Assembly: GCA_009733775.1 (NCBI GenBank)
Contig: WOGZ01000184.1
Location: 1 to 64,000 of the forward strand
DNA from: Alectoria sarmentosa
Taxonomy: Eukaryota > Ascomycota > Lecanoromycetes > Lecanorales > Parmeliaceae
Reading direction: 5' to 3'
Length of the DNA: 64,000 nt
The notes beneath the pieces were generated by a model. It ran no database searches. It saw only the letters and a program-made list of their open reading frames with translations, and was not told where the DNA came from. The position numbers and the translations under genes are program-made. Shown here piece by piece: positions 52,973 through 64,000 of the stretch; the stretch's first letter is position 1; each line of letters begins with the position of its first letter.

Positions 52973-55522
52973 TGAGACCAGCGGCCAACGCCAGTTACAA
53001 GTTATGGGGAGGTTCAGAGCCCGTTGTTGCTTTAAGTGGGTGGATTTTGAAAGAGGCTATTGGGCCCAACCATTGGACTTTTAGTCAAGATTGCTGTTAC
53101 GGCACCGGTTCGGCATCAAGCCAAAGTCAAAGGCCCTGAAAGACTTATACTGTCATAACACCCATCAACAAAGCAAAGTCTTTCTCTTTAGTTCCTGGAT
53201 CTGTGCATTGAATAGCGGTTTGAGCAATCCAAGGGACTGCCAACCAGGCACATGACGTCTGGTATGGACAAGGAGCTAAGGAATGTAGGATAATGGGCAC
53301 GATATCCTTTGGTCGGGAAGCTGAAAACGAGACCATTTTGGAATTCGTTAGTGCATGAATCCTTAAATATGGTGGCTTTCGATGTACTTTGAGGAGCAAG
53401 ACTCAGAGATATCGAGAGAAGAAACCTGTTTCTCGGCAGTCCTACCGTTGGAGACTGGCCCTCAATCATTGCTGCGCGAATGCCGAGAGTCTAGGAATAC
53501 TCTCGATATCTGTGCGGGGCTGTGCTGCATTATGGAGCCAGTCCAGATGGCAGCGAATTGTGTTATCGAATCAAACGATCGTGTCATAGGAGAGAGGAAG
53601 AACGTCGAGGTTGTAGACTGTAGCAAGGCTACTGATCTACTGATCGGTGGCGCTCTGATCAGTGAACCGAATGGACGAACACATGGATCTTGCAGGATGT
53701 AGACAATGAAAGAGCTTTGGGTTTTGGTGTCGGCAGTTGGGTGGATGAGGTCGTTGAGGCTGCAGCCCGCTCACTGATCCTGGGGATGACATTTTCGATG
53801 CTGCAGGAAGCTTTGCAATCGATGGAAGTTGTCTGCGCAATTGGCTAGATGAGATCGTAGAGTTCGTGGGAAGCCATCAATCTAAAAGTCTCGACTTGAT
53901 CCTTGGAGTGGATTACTATGTGGAGGCTGGAGATTGCAGAAAGTTGGCAGATCGGAGAGAGCATGCCGGCCGAACGGCATGAGCGGGTCACCGATACTGC
54001 CGGAAGCTGCTGATTGAGGAATATTTAAATTTCCTGACGGAATAGGATGAGGGGGCTGTTATCGAAGGGGTCGTGGCAGCTATGGAGTCGATCATAAGCA
54101 GCGATGACCAAACTTCTGTCTTGAACCTACGTTGATCGTACAGCTTAACGGCGAATCAAGAATTTGCTGGCAGAGCGTTTGGGGACTTTACCGCTTCTCG
54201 TATGACCTCCTCGTCCACGCTCTGGGCGGTGATCTATGCAGATGCGAGCGCCTACTAATCAAGAGCCAGCCAGCCACCAGGAACAGAAACACGGACCAGA
54301 TCTGGATGTAGGAAAAGGATCTTGAAAAGAGTTAATCTGATAGGTAGGGGAAGAGTTCCTGCATGTAGCGATTGGAATAATGAGGCTTGCATCTCGAATA
54401 TATGAATCATGGAATTCATGCACACCGCAGGATGCTAACTTTGACTTTGCATCTTGCTTACAGTACATCAGCATCAGGCTGTGGAGACAGGAAGTGAATT
54501 GCTAAAAGAGGCATTGCATGAGATCCGAAGCCATGTGATTGGATGTTGGTTTGAATGGCAGCGAACAAGATGTTAGCCATGATACCGAGGTTGTTTGTAT
54601 CGTGATGGTAGCCCGATTGTTGGTGAGGCATCGGCATGGTCAAAGCCTCTGAAGTCTTCTAGAACATGGCCACCGTATAAGAGGGGCAAGGCTACCGAAG
54701 GGATGCCGAAGGTTGGAACATGGTAATGCATGCGGATCGAGTATGCCTAGAACAGGATTTGATCATCTTGCAAATCCTTGCCCCTTAAATGGCCACTGTG
54801 TTGCATTGTCTGATGAGTCCAAAGGCAACCTGCTTTCAACTCTCACATCTGTCTTCCGACTTGCCTGACCGGAGGACAAGGTGAAAAGCCTGCACACCTG
54901 ACTCGGAGAACCTTTGACTACTCCATTACGGAAGGATTCATCAGAAAGATCGCGCTTCACCATTAAGACATGTCGACATACGTAGTATAATGTCTTTCTG
55001 CGAGATATAATTGGTAGAGAACAAACTTTTTATTTCAACTATCCACGTCGGGGGATTTCTTGGCGTATCCAAGCATCTGTCCCTCGTGACTAACGACGCC
55101 CACGCTAGACTCGATCTATACAAAAAGTCCTAGACGCTAAAGTCTTAAAGAAAGTAAGTTAGCGAGCAGCAGGAGTTGGAAGGTGGTTTTGGTTCTTGCT
55201 TGAACGCATCTGCAGCTAGCCATATGTAGCATTGCTTGGTGGGGGACTACTAAATCTTGCAGCAGGCTTCATAGAAACAATACATCTCTCCTACACACTA
55301 CGAACGCTGTTCTTGTTCCACATCAAATCTTGCAGGGGTATACTTTCACCGTGTATACACCGTGTATGCCTCGTAGCAAAAGATAAAGGTATTCGTTAAA
55401 CTCCTCTGCCTAAAGGCGATGATACTTTATAAACGTACTCGAGTTTGTACAGTTAAAATATAAATTTACAATATTAATTTTTATTTAGTAAGGACGTAGA
55501 AAAACAATGTTAATGTAACGCA
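52973..55522. other. Gene-poor interval leading into repeats
   Basis: About 2.5 kb. Contains the possible decayed coding region at 53380-54060. From 54080 onward only short frames interrupted by stops are seen, and AT content rises towards the hairpin repeat at 55523. No RNA gene recognised. Confidence 0.5.
53380..54060 (+). pseudogene. Possible decayed coding region with internal repeat
   Basis: I do not recognise this. Three plus frames carry protein-like pieces in succession. One (53382-53702) reads ECRESRNTLDICAGL and CSKATDLLIGGALIS. A second, near 53720, reads GVGSWVDEVVEAAARSLILG. A third, near 53770-53980, reads DGSCLRNWLDEIVEFVGS and SLDLILGVDYYVEAGDCRKL. The last two look like copies of one motif (W-DE-VE ... 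SL-LILG) in different frames. No splice signals join them convincingly, so I suggest a broken repeat-containing gene. It could also be chance. Confidence 0.25.
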
Positions 55523-55786
55523 AATATGTGCTGAGGGCGCGGGCTTCCCAGTAATTAAAAGCTTGGAAGATCTCTACAACTGATTAATACTTGTTTTTTT
55601 ACGCTCGGGGGAGACCCGCGGAACCCCCCTTTCTCTCCGAGGGCTCTTGTCAAAGGAGCTGTCCTTGCAAGCTCGAAATTATGATATGTGAAGATGATGT
55701 GTGATATATAAGACTTCGAACTTGTTTTGACAGCCCCTTTGACAAGAGCCCTCGGAGAATTTCGGAGGGTTAAAAGGGTTTAAAAG
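55523..55786 (-). mobile_element. Fold-back (hairpin) repeat, copy B, inverted
   Basis: The reverse complement matches copy A (36560-36845) along its length. It has the hairpin arms GAGGGCTCTTGTCAAAGG and CTTTGACAAGAGCCCTC around an AT spacer, then GGGGGGTTCC, GGTCTCCCCCGAGCGTAAAA, GTAGAGATCTTCCAAGCTTT and GGGAAGCCCGCGCCC. It lies just before the start of the AT-rich block. The arms of this copy are better paired at their tips than those of copy A. Confidence 0.75.
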
Positions 55787-56754
55787 AAGGCTTTTGATAC
55801 CCGCACGTAGCCTTTTGATACATGTACGTAGCCCCCCAAAGCTAAACAGAACAGGTAAATAAGGCGAGTATATCTCCCAACGCCAATGATCGAACAGGTG
55901 ATCTAGGGCTAGGGTTTGAAAGTTCAGGGCATCCAGTCCCTTCACACGGGCATTCAATCCCATATCATCGGGCTGTTGAAATATGATGATGAGATGAAAT
56001 GCGATGTGAAGGATAAATTGATTATTTTCCCAAAGCTTCCCTGAAGCAGTTCTTTACATAATAAAAAAATATGTGATTAACATAATAATAAAAAGGTTTA
56101 ATAACTTTTTTATAAATTTTTTTATATAAAATTAATAGCTTTATATTTCGATCGCTAATTTAATTTAATAATATATTAAACGTAGCGAAGCTAATCGAAA
56201 ATCTCACAATCGCATTTTTATTTCATTTCTATTATTTATTTTATCACATTTATATATTATAATTTTATAAATAAGAGAAGTATTATTATTTTAATCTTTA
56301 TAATAATATTATTAAGTTTTTGAATTAAAATCGTTATCGTTTCGCGTTATAAATATGTTCGCTCGATGAAATACAATCAAATTGAATTTAATATCGATAT
56401 ATAATTATCGAAACGATTATAAAAAATTATACGTTTTACGAAGAAAAAAATACGTCTTTTAATTAATTATTTTAATCTTAAAAATATAAAATATCGAAAA
56501 CGTATACGATTTAATTTAAAATTTGCGTTATGTTTATTATTGATTAAATTATTATAATCACGATTATTATTCGAATTTACGAAGTTTTTTAAGCGATTAA
56601 AATTTTATTTATTTATTATATTAAATAATATGCTTAAGCATTTAACGAAACGTTATAAACTTATATTATTTTAATATTTAACGTTTATTTATAATCGAAT
56701 TCGATTATACGCATATATTATTAAACGATTTAATGAATATAAAAATCGAAATAT

Positions 56755-56899
56755 TGTGAGATAGTAAGGTTTTTTTTTAATGAAGCTGCGTAGCAGCTAG
56801 GCAATTACGAGGTTTATAAACGTAATAACGAGTTTTAATCGATAAGTTATTAAATGAATTAATAATTAAAGAAGAAAAAAGAAGAAAGAGAAATTACGA
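56755..56899. repeat. Left LTR-like direct repeat (start portion)
   Basis: Begins TGTGAGATAGTAAGG and matches 63856-64000 over 145 bases, including AATCGATAAGTTATTAAAT... and GAAGAAAGAGAAATT. It keeps GCTGCGTAGCAGCTAGGC where the right copy has ATTGCGTAATAATTAGAT, so the left copy is less mutated. The full LTR length is not visible because the right copy is cut by the window end. Confidence 0.8.
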
Positions 56900-59800
56900 A
56901 TATTTAAGACTTTTATTGAGCATGTTAAAAACGCATCTTAGTTGCGTAGCACGCAATTTAATAAACGATTCAAGCGAGTTTTATCAAATCGTTTTAAGTA
57001 TTTTCGTCTTTATAATTGCTTTTTTTTTTAAAAGGTTCAATTCTTAAATTTTGATACGATTGCGTATTGCAATTAAATGTTTACGAGTTTTTTATATCTA
57101 TTTATGTTATTTATTATTAGTTGAACGTAATTTAAATTAACGTTTATTGTTTTGAGGCACGTAAATTGCTTATTGTAAGTTTTTATAAATATGTTGATAT
57201 GTTTATATGTTATAATCGCGATAGCGTAATTGTGATTATTGTTATTTTGATTAATAAAGCGCGAGCATTTTATAATTGTGTTATAATATGCTATTATCGC
57301 TATTGCGAGATGCGATTATTGTTATTAATTGTTGTGATCTTATTGTTGTTATTATTTGAAAATCGCGCTAATGAATTTAAAGTCTCATTTTCATTTTGAT
57401 TTTTTAATAATAATAACATTAATATTAATATCAATATCATCATTAATAAATGTTATATTTTTTTTCATATTTGTTATTTTGTTTGCATTTTTTATTATCG
57501 CAGCAATATATTAACGAATTGTGCATTATCGTAATAATGAAATATATATATCAATTAAGATAATAATTGAGCGAGGTTATAATTATTCAATTTGATTAAT
57601 TTCATTTTATAATAAATATTTTGAAAAGCATTTGAATTTGTTTAATTTAATTGCGAAGGTCGACGAAATTCGTGAAGAAACATATTAATAATGTTGATAA
57701 TGAATTCAATTATTTCTCGTCGTCGTCGTGATTTTTCGAATCGTTTTTTTCATAAATTAAGAATTAATAATGCGAAGACTTTTGGTTTATAGATGTAATT
57801 GTTATCGTCGTTATTGTTATTTTTGTTCTTATTTTTGTTTTTGTTATCATTTTTATTATTATTTCTTTTTTCTTTTTTGCTTATAAACATAAGAGATTGT
57901 TTTGAAAAATGTTTGATTAATGAGATTGGCAATTATTATTGTTATAATGATTTCGATTATCTTCATTTATAAGCATTCGCATTTATTATAAAAAAATGTT
58001 TAATTAATGAAGTTAATAATTGTTTTTATTATCGTCATTTTTTCTTTTATTTTCCTCCCTTTCGTTATTCGAGATATATTGATTAAAAAGAATTAATAAA
58101 TGTTTAAGGGATTGCGTTAACGCGTGTTAAATCTTCGTTTGTTTTCGTTGTGTGCGTGTTTTCGCGAGTGACCCTTACGCGATTTATATCGAGTCGCAAA
58201 TTGACACGCGTTAATTTAAATGTGATCGATGTTTTCGCGGAAGTTATTTTTGCGTAATCGATCTCTTCGTTCTTTTTTATTAAATTGTTATGCGTATTGT
58301 TATTATTATTAATAACGACGTTCGCGACGTTCTGCGCGTTTAAAAAGATAAAATAATTTTAATTAATATATGCGAGAGTTTTGTTAATAAAAATAATTAT
58401 TATATGTGTCGTCGTTTTTTCTTTTGTTATTATTGTTTTCATTATTTTTATCGTTATTATTATTATTTTCGTTATTGTTTCTCGTTATTTTTTAATGATT
58501 TTTATTAATAAGAGATTGTTTTTCAATATAAAAGAGTATATAAATTAATGTTAAACAATTGTATTTGTGTTTGCGGCCTTTAAGGTTATTGTTTTTTTTG
58601 TAATGCGAGGCGTTTCGGCGCATTAAAATATGCGTGTGTGTGCGTATGTGTGAGTTTTCGAACTCTTTTTAATCGTTTTTATTGAGTCTTTTAATTAAAG
58701 ATTTATTTATAAACCCTTTATTATTATTTTTTTCGTGATTTATTTCGCTTTTTAATTTTTTATAACGATTGCGTTCTTTATTTCGTCTTAAATGTTAATT
58801 TATATAATTTCTTTATTTATTCGAAATCTTTAATTACGTTTTTAATATTTTCGAAATGTTTTATTAATTTTCACGAAATTTCGTAAAATGAAGAATTTTT
58901 TTAATCAATGAGATACTCAATCTCATTATTGCGAATTCTTTTATTTAACATTTTGTTAATTTTTCATTTCTCTTCGTTATCAATCAAGATTGTTTATAAT
59001 TTTAAATTATTATCACGCGAGTGTTAAGGTTTTAATAACGACATATAAAATATAAAATAAATTTTTTTATATTTAATAAAAAGGTTTAGCTTGTAAATCT
59101 GCGTGCTTATTTTTTTTAATATTTCGAAAGATTTAAATTATTTATAATCGAGTTTTTTTTTTGATCGCAAGATACATATATTCAAGCTTCGCAATAATTT
59201 TTTTTTTTTTGAAAGATTATAATACGATGATGGTTATTGTAATATTTTGTTTATTATTTTGATATTCGCTTTTATAATCTTTTTAAATGTGATTTTATAT
59301 TTCGTAATCATTTTGCTCGTTTTATAATAAGCGATGTTTTTTCTCTTAAAGTTTTGTTTTTAAAAGCATTTTTTAAGTTTATTATGTATCTCATTAACAA
59401 TTTTTGCGAAATTTTATTGATGTTTACATATATGTTGTTATTGTATACGAACGCAATTATTAATAAGATTTTAAGTTAATTGTTTTGTTTATAATTGCAA
59501 TAAATTCGCAAATAATGTTTAAGAATTTGATTTTGTTTTTTAATTTGATTATTTATTTGAGAGTGAAATGCAATATTAAGTTTTCGCTTCGCATTTAAAT
59601 GTTAATATAACGTTATTTAAAACTTGTTTATGAATAATGAGTTTCGATCTGAGATCAAATTTCGCATTATATTTCGTAACGATATAAATTTTCATTATAT
59701 AATATCAGCAAGCTTATTAATTTTCAAATCTTTTATAATTGTTATATACGTTACGTGTTTTATTAATTTATTTATCAAGATTAAAATAAAGTCGCAAGTT

Positions 59801-60936
59801 TTGTTAATATATAAATTTCTCGCAAATAACAGATTTGTAATGAAATTCAATGTTATAATATGAAATGAATTCACGTTATTTGGTGATATTAATATTAACT
59901 CGTTATAAAATTTGTGATAATGAATTCGCATTTTTTGATAATCGAGATAAGTGCGAATATAATTTGTTATGTCGCTTATTATGCTTGTTTAATAATATTT
60001 GAATTTGATATTTTTTTTAGTGCGCTCGCGAGAAAAGTGCTCAGCATTGAGATTATTATGATTTATATAAAGAATTTTTTTTTTCGTAATAAAATTGTTA
60101 AGAATATAGATTGCGAAATTATAATATAATAATTTATTTTTATCGATTTCTCATTTCGAAAGTTCATTTTATTTAATAGCGTATTTTTGATATTATTTTT
60201 TATTCATAACGAAAACGTTTTTGCGTTACAATTTAAGTAATTATGCGATTATCGATTCTCGTAATTTCAAATAAAACTTTTTTGATTTCAAAATTTAATG
60301 AATTAGAAATCGGGACGATATCGTAATATTTAAAATATGTGTTCGTTTATTAAGCATTTTCTCATTTAAGTTTATGATTTAAATATTTGTGACGGTAATA
60401 TTATTTAATTATTTTATTAATGTTGCGAGTTTAATTATAATAAATATTTCATTGCGTTTTTGCAAATTAAGTTGATATTTTTGATTGCGAAATTTGTTTC
60501 GCAAAATAAAAAGAAAATCATCATTGTTATTCTCATTATTATTCGATTTGATAATGTTAAATTTTCTTAACGACGCATTCACAAAATTGAGTTTATTTTT
60601 ACGATATTCGATTGTAAAGTTAAACGTAATTAATTTCTTAATTTAGCGAATTTGCTTCGCATTAAGTTTCTTTATTATTATAAAATAACGTAAATTGTTA
60701 TAATTTGAGATTATATAAATGAAATGCTTACTTTTCTGCAAGTAATGTTTTTAATTCTTGAAGTTTAATATAATCGTATATAATTTTTTGTTATATATGT
60801 TTTAATAAGATTTAGTTTTTTTAAACTTGTAATTAAAGAATATAATGAGATGTTATTGTTCGTTCTCAATTAATTAATTAAATATATCATTTATATTTAT
60901 TTTGAAAGCATCGATTTTCATGATAAGTGATGTTTT

Positions 60937-61140
60937 TCAATTATAATGTTTTAAGATAAATGTTATAATGAATATTCGCTTGAGAGTTTTAAAAGTTTCG
61001 CATATTTTTTTTATAAATATGAAGAATGATTTAATTTCGTTTTTTTTTGTTTCGCGCGTGACATTAATTAAGGGCGCAATTATTTGCGAAAATTTCTTTA
61101 TAAATCGATAATAAAAGTTTGCGAAATTTAGGAAGATCAA
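60937..61140 (-). pseudogene. Ty3/Gypsy reverse transcriptase-RNase H remnant
   Basis: A 67-codon frame reading FLNFANFYYRFIKKFSQII, APLINVTRETKK, FKTLKRIFIITFILKHY. This matches the conserved FLGFANFYRRFI-FS-IA-PL ... AF--LK----APIL-H segment that links reverse transcriptase and RNase H in Ty3/Gypsy elements. The replacements are those expected from C-to-T and G-to-A changes. The flanking frames are broken by stops. Confidence 0.75.
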
Positions 61141-63855
61141 TATATTTTTAACAAATTTTGATTTTGGTTATTTAATAATGATTTTAATGCGCGTTGATTT
61201 CATTTAAATGTCACGTTAATTTATAATGAATTTCAAAAAGATAATTTCGTTATGATTAAAAGCGCATTTTGATAATTTCGCATAAAGTCGATGTTTTAAT
61301 AATGCGCGTAACATTATTCGCACGTGCTTTTAATACAAGTTTTTCGTTTTAAAATAAATTAATATATTATTTAAATATATCACGCAAAAGACGTCGATAT
61401 ATAATTTAAATATTTTATTTATATATGTTTAAAAGGTTGCGGAAGCATTTGCGAGATTAAAAAATATTATTTGATACTCAAATTAATTATAGCGAATTCG
61501 AAAGACGATTTTTCATTTATTATTTTTTCGAATTCGTATTTTATGATACGCATTGCGAATATTAATCTTGATAAAATGTTTCGCATATGTGAATCTTTTT
61601 AAGATTTTTGAGAGTAACGATAATGAGTAATTATTTTTGATAATCATTTCGTTAAATCTTTTGTAATCGATATATAATCGCAATGAGTTATTTATTTTTT
61701 TAACGAATAATATCGACGAATCAATTTGATTATTTGAAAATCGAATTCATTTTTTCTCAAACGCGTTATTTAAATAATCTTTTATCGTTGCGAGCTTATT
61801 ATGCGATATATTATAAATCGAATCGTCTTTAAATAATTTGTCAGATTATAAATTTATAAAATGCTCGATTTGATCGTACATATTGAGATTATCAAATAAT
61901 TTTTTTGAAAAGATTTTTAATAAACTTTCAAATTGTTTAGACATATTAGAGTCGTTTAATTACGTGATATCACATCGCACAATCTCATCGCAATTATTTT
62001 TATTATTTTTAAATAAGATTTGATATGAGAATGCGATATACATTTGTTTTATATTATGCGTAATTGTTATATTGATCAATAACGCAAACAAGTTCATATT
62101 CATCATTGCGATATTTGTTTGCTTTTCATCATTTATAAAAAAATCGCGATAAGTTTAAAATTGCTCGCGTTAATGAATGTTAAAGTCGATATTATAAATT
62201 TAAGAAAAATCAAAAATAAGATCGTATTCTCGCATGTTTATGATATATATTTTTAAAATTTGCTTTTACTTTTTGTCTCGATTGTTTGCGAAATTAAATG
62301 TTAAATTATGCGTTTTATATGAGAATATGCGATGATCATTAATGATACGCATTATTGTTGACATGTATTTAAATTCAGAAATTTGCGTTTTTTTAATAAA
62401 AGATTGCGATATAAAGATTTTCTCATTATCGATGTTCATCAAAATAATTATTTTACGTTTATCATTTGATATGATGATTTCATTTTTTAATATTAAAAAG
62501 CGAGGTCGTTATTTGATAAATAATGTGTTTAATGTTATAACGATAAACATTAAATTTTGTTTTTTTCTTTATTAAAGATTTGATTGCGTGTCTCATTACT
62601 CGTAACATAATTTGAATAATTAAATAAACTTTTAAAATGTTTTTTTTATTAATAATCTTAACATTTAATTTTAATAAAAAAAGATCTTTATTTGATTTTG
62701 AAGTCGTTATTTTTGAGTTTATTTCGTATAAGTTTTCGATTTTGCGATATCGAAAAGGACGAATCTTTTTTTTGATTTTTTTGGTCTTTAATATGTTGTT
62801 TTTAAGGCTTCGCATGTTAATTATTGTTTTTTTGATGATTTATTTTGTCGTTAAAGCGAGTTTTATTTAAAGTAAATAATTCTCTTATTCTTTATAATCT
62901 TTGTTTGATATTTTGATATTGCTATAATAACGTAACATAAATAATAAATTGAATTGCGTCCTTTATTGCTTTTAGAGAGATTTTTTTTATCGTTTTATTT
63001 CGCAGAGTTTTTATGCGTTTCGTATTAATTATATAATGATCTTATTGCGATTATAATATAATAAAATAATCGTTAAAGTTTGCGATTGATTAATCGTCTT
63101 TTATAACAATTTTGGTTAATTGATAATCGATATTATAAAATTTGATAATTGAGTTGCGAATTTGATTTAAATATTATTTTTTATATTCGTTTTAAATAAG
63201 TTCGTCGATATCACGCAATATAGCATTTCGTATATTTTTTTAAATTTGTTTTTTACCATCGATTAAAAGAGCGGAAGATTAACGAGTTTTTTTTTCGTTT
63301 ATTCGAAAATCGATGCGAGATGTCGAAGCGATATAATTCTCGTAATTTCGAAGAAATATGATCGTTAAATTATAATTATTAAGGTGTTGCGTATTAGATA
63401 TTTTGATAACGCTTGTTTTTTTGCGACTTAATTCGCGATAATAATCGTCGTTATATTCGCGGCGATGTTCTCGTGCGTTTTGCATTTCGATTAATTTAAA
63501 TTTTTTGATAATTAAGTGCTTTTCAACATCAAATTTTAAGAATTGAAAACGTTGAATTTGAATTAAGTTTGCGAGGCGAGGATTTTCGTTAATAGATAAA
63601 GAATTATCGAATGCGATATTTTAACGATTATTATTTCGATTAATAATGTTATTAAAATTCACATTAATGTTAAAATTAACATTATGATTATTTGATTGCG
63701 AAGCAAACGTGTTTTAATAAGAATCGTTTATTTGATTAAAAACGTCGTCGATAATTTATAATAAAACGTTTTTGTTTCGCAAATTAATAAAATTAATTCG
63801 CGAATTATTTGTTATAATTAATTGAATAGTTTTATGCAAACGAAGTTATTAGAAT

Positions 63856-64000
63856 TGTGAGATAATAAGGTTTCTTTTTAATGAAATTGCGTAATAATTA
63901 GATAATCACGAGGTTTATAAACGTAATAGCGAGTTTTAATCGATAAGTTATTAAATAAATTAATAATTAAAGAAGAAAAAAGAAGAAAGAGAAATTGCGA
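63856..64000. repeat. Right LTR-like direct repeat, cut by the window end
   Basis: Begins TGTGAGATAATAAGG and runs to the last base. It is the counterpart of 56755-56899, 7,101 bases away. It carries more A/T than the left copy at mismatched sites. Confidence 0.8.

Larger units (their letters stand above)
56040..64000. mobile_element. AT-rich block, RIP-mutated LTR retrotransposon in minus orientation
   Basis: From about 56,040 to the window end the DNA becomes extremely AT-rich, with no intact gene; every frame is short and rich in I, N, K, F and Y. LTR-like direct repeats at 56755-56899 and 63856-64000 and a Ty3/Gypsy polymerase remnant at 60937-61140 show that it is largely one retrotransposon, running right to left. 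A minus frame at 63279-63485 (MQNAREHRREYNDDYYREL) could be a gag remnant, which fits that direction. Differences between the two LTR copies are mostly C/T and G/A transitions, as expected for repeat-induced point mutation. The stretch before 56755 ends a further fragment; an ATCTCACA word near 56206 is the mirror of the LTR start TGTGAGAT and may mark another LTR end. Confidence 0.8.

Noticed and set aside
57166..63485. Small frames in the AT-rich block as genes
   Set aside because: They are by-products of AT-rich DNA; only the frame at 60937-61140 shows a recognisable retroelement motif.
1..64000. tRNA, rRNA and CRISPR features
   Set aside because: No B-box-like GGTTCRANTCC in a tRNA context, no rRNA similarity and no regularly spaced repeats were found by reading; a covariance-model search would be needed to exclude tRNAs fully.

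Overview
The window is nuclear DNA of a filamentous ascomycete (Pezizomycotina; I cannot fix the class). The reasons are short introns of about 45-70 bases with GTRNGT donors and CTAAC-like branch sites, Pezizomycotina protein families (fungal rhodopsin-like membrane protein, DUF7053, F-box-like proteins, HbrB, Gon7), gene spacing of 1-3 kb, and a long AT-rich block made of a retrotransposon that looks mutated by RIP.

Layout. 0-2 kb: most of a multi-exon integral-membrane protein whose 5' end lies off the window. 4.2-11.8 kb: four genes for predicted secreted proteins; one is a Gly/His-rich repeat protein with basic processing sites. 12.3-15.2 kb: an LP-EIRN type F-box-like protein and an F-box protein. 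17.5-25.4 kb: housekeeping genes HbrB (TORC2), Gon7 (KEOPS), Vps39/Vam6 (HOPS) and a DUF7053 protein. 27-36 kb: a rhodopsin-like membrane protein, then a compact set that looks like a biosynthetic cluster: a SAM methyltransferase, a UbiA-fold prenyltransferase/terpene cyclase and a seven-exon cytochrome P450. Two inverted copies of a repeat of about 55 bases bracket this block. 36.5-38 kb: three different small repeat or mobile elements. 38.5-53 kb: a gene-dense core with Rxt3 (Rpd3L complex), Cln3/Btn1, mitochondrial acetylornithine aminotransferase, Sdh8/SDHAF4, bifunctional tryptophan synthase and another F-box-like protein. 53-56 kb: gene-poor with decayed sequence, ending in a second, inverted copy of the hairpin repeat at 36.5 kb. 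56-64 kb: an AT-rich block holding a Ty3/Gypsy element in minus orientation with two LTR-like direct repeats 7,101 bases apart.

The most interesting system is the three-gene set at 29.9-36.0 kb. A UbiA-fold enzyme next to a P450 and a methyltransferase recalls the enzyme set of the fumagillin pathway, where a UbiA-type membrane enzyme is the sesquiterpene cyclase. Here no polyketide synthase, soluble terpene synthase or regulator is visible. All three genes can be spliced into intact frames, so the cluster is probably functional. Exon structures were derived by hand from splice signals and reading phase; where I give exact junctions the phases agree along the whole gene. All function assignments rest on recognised motifs, without any database search.
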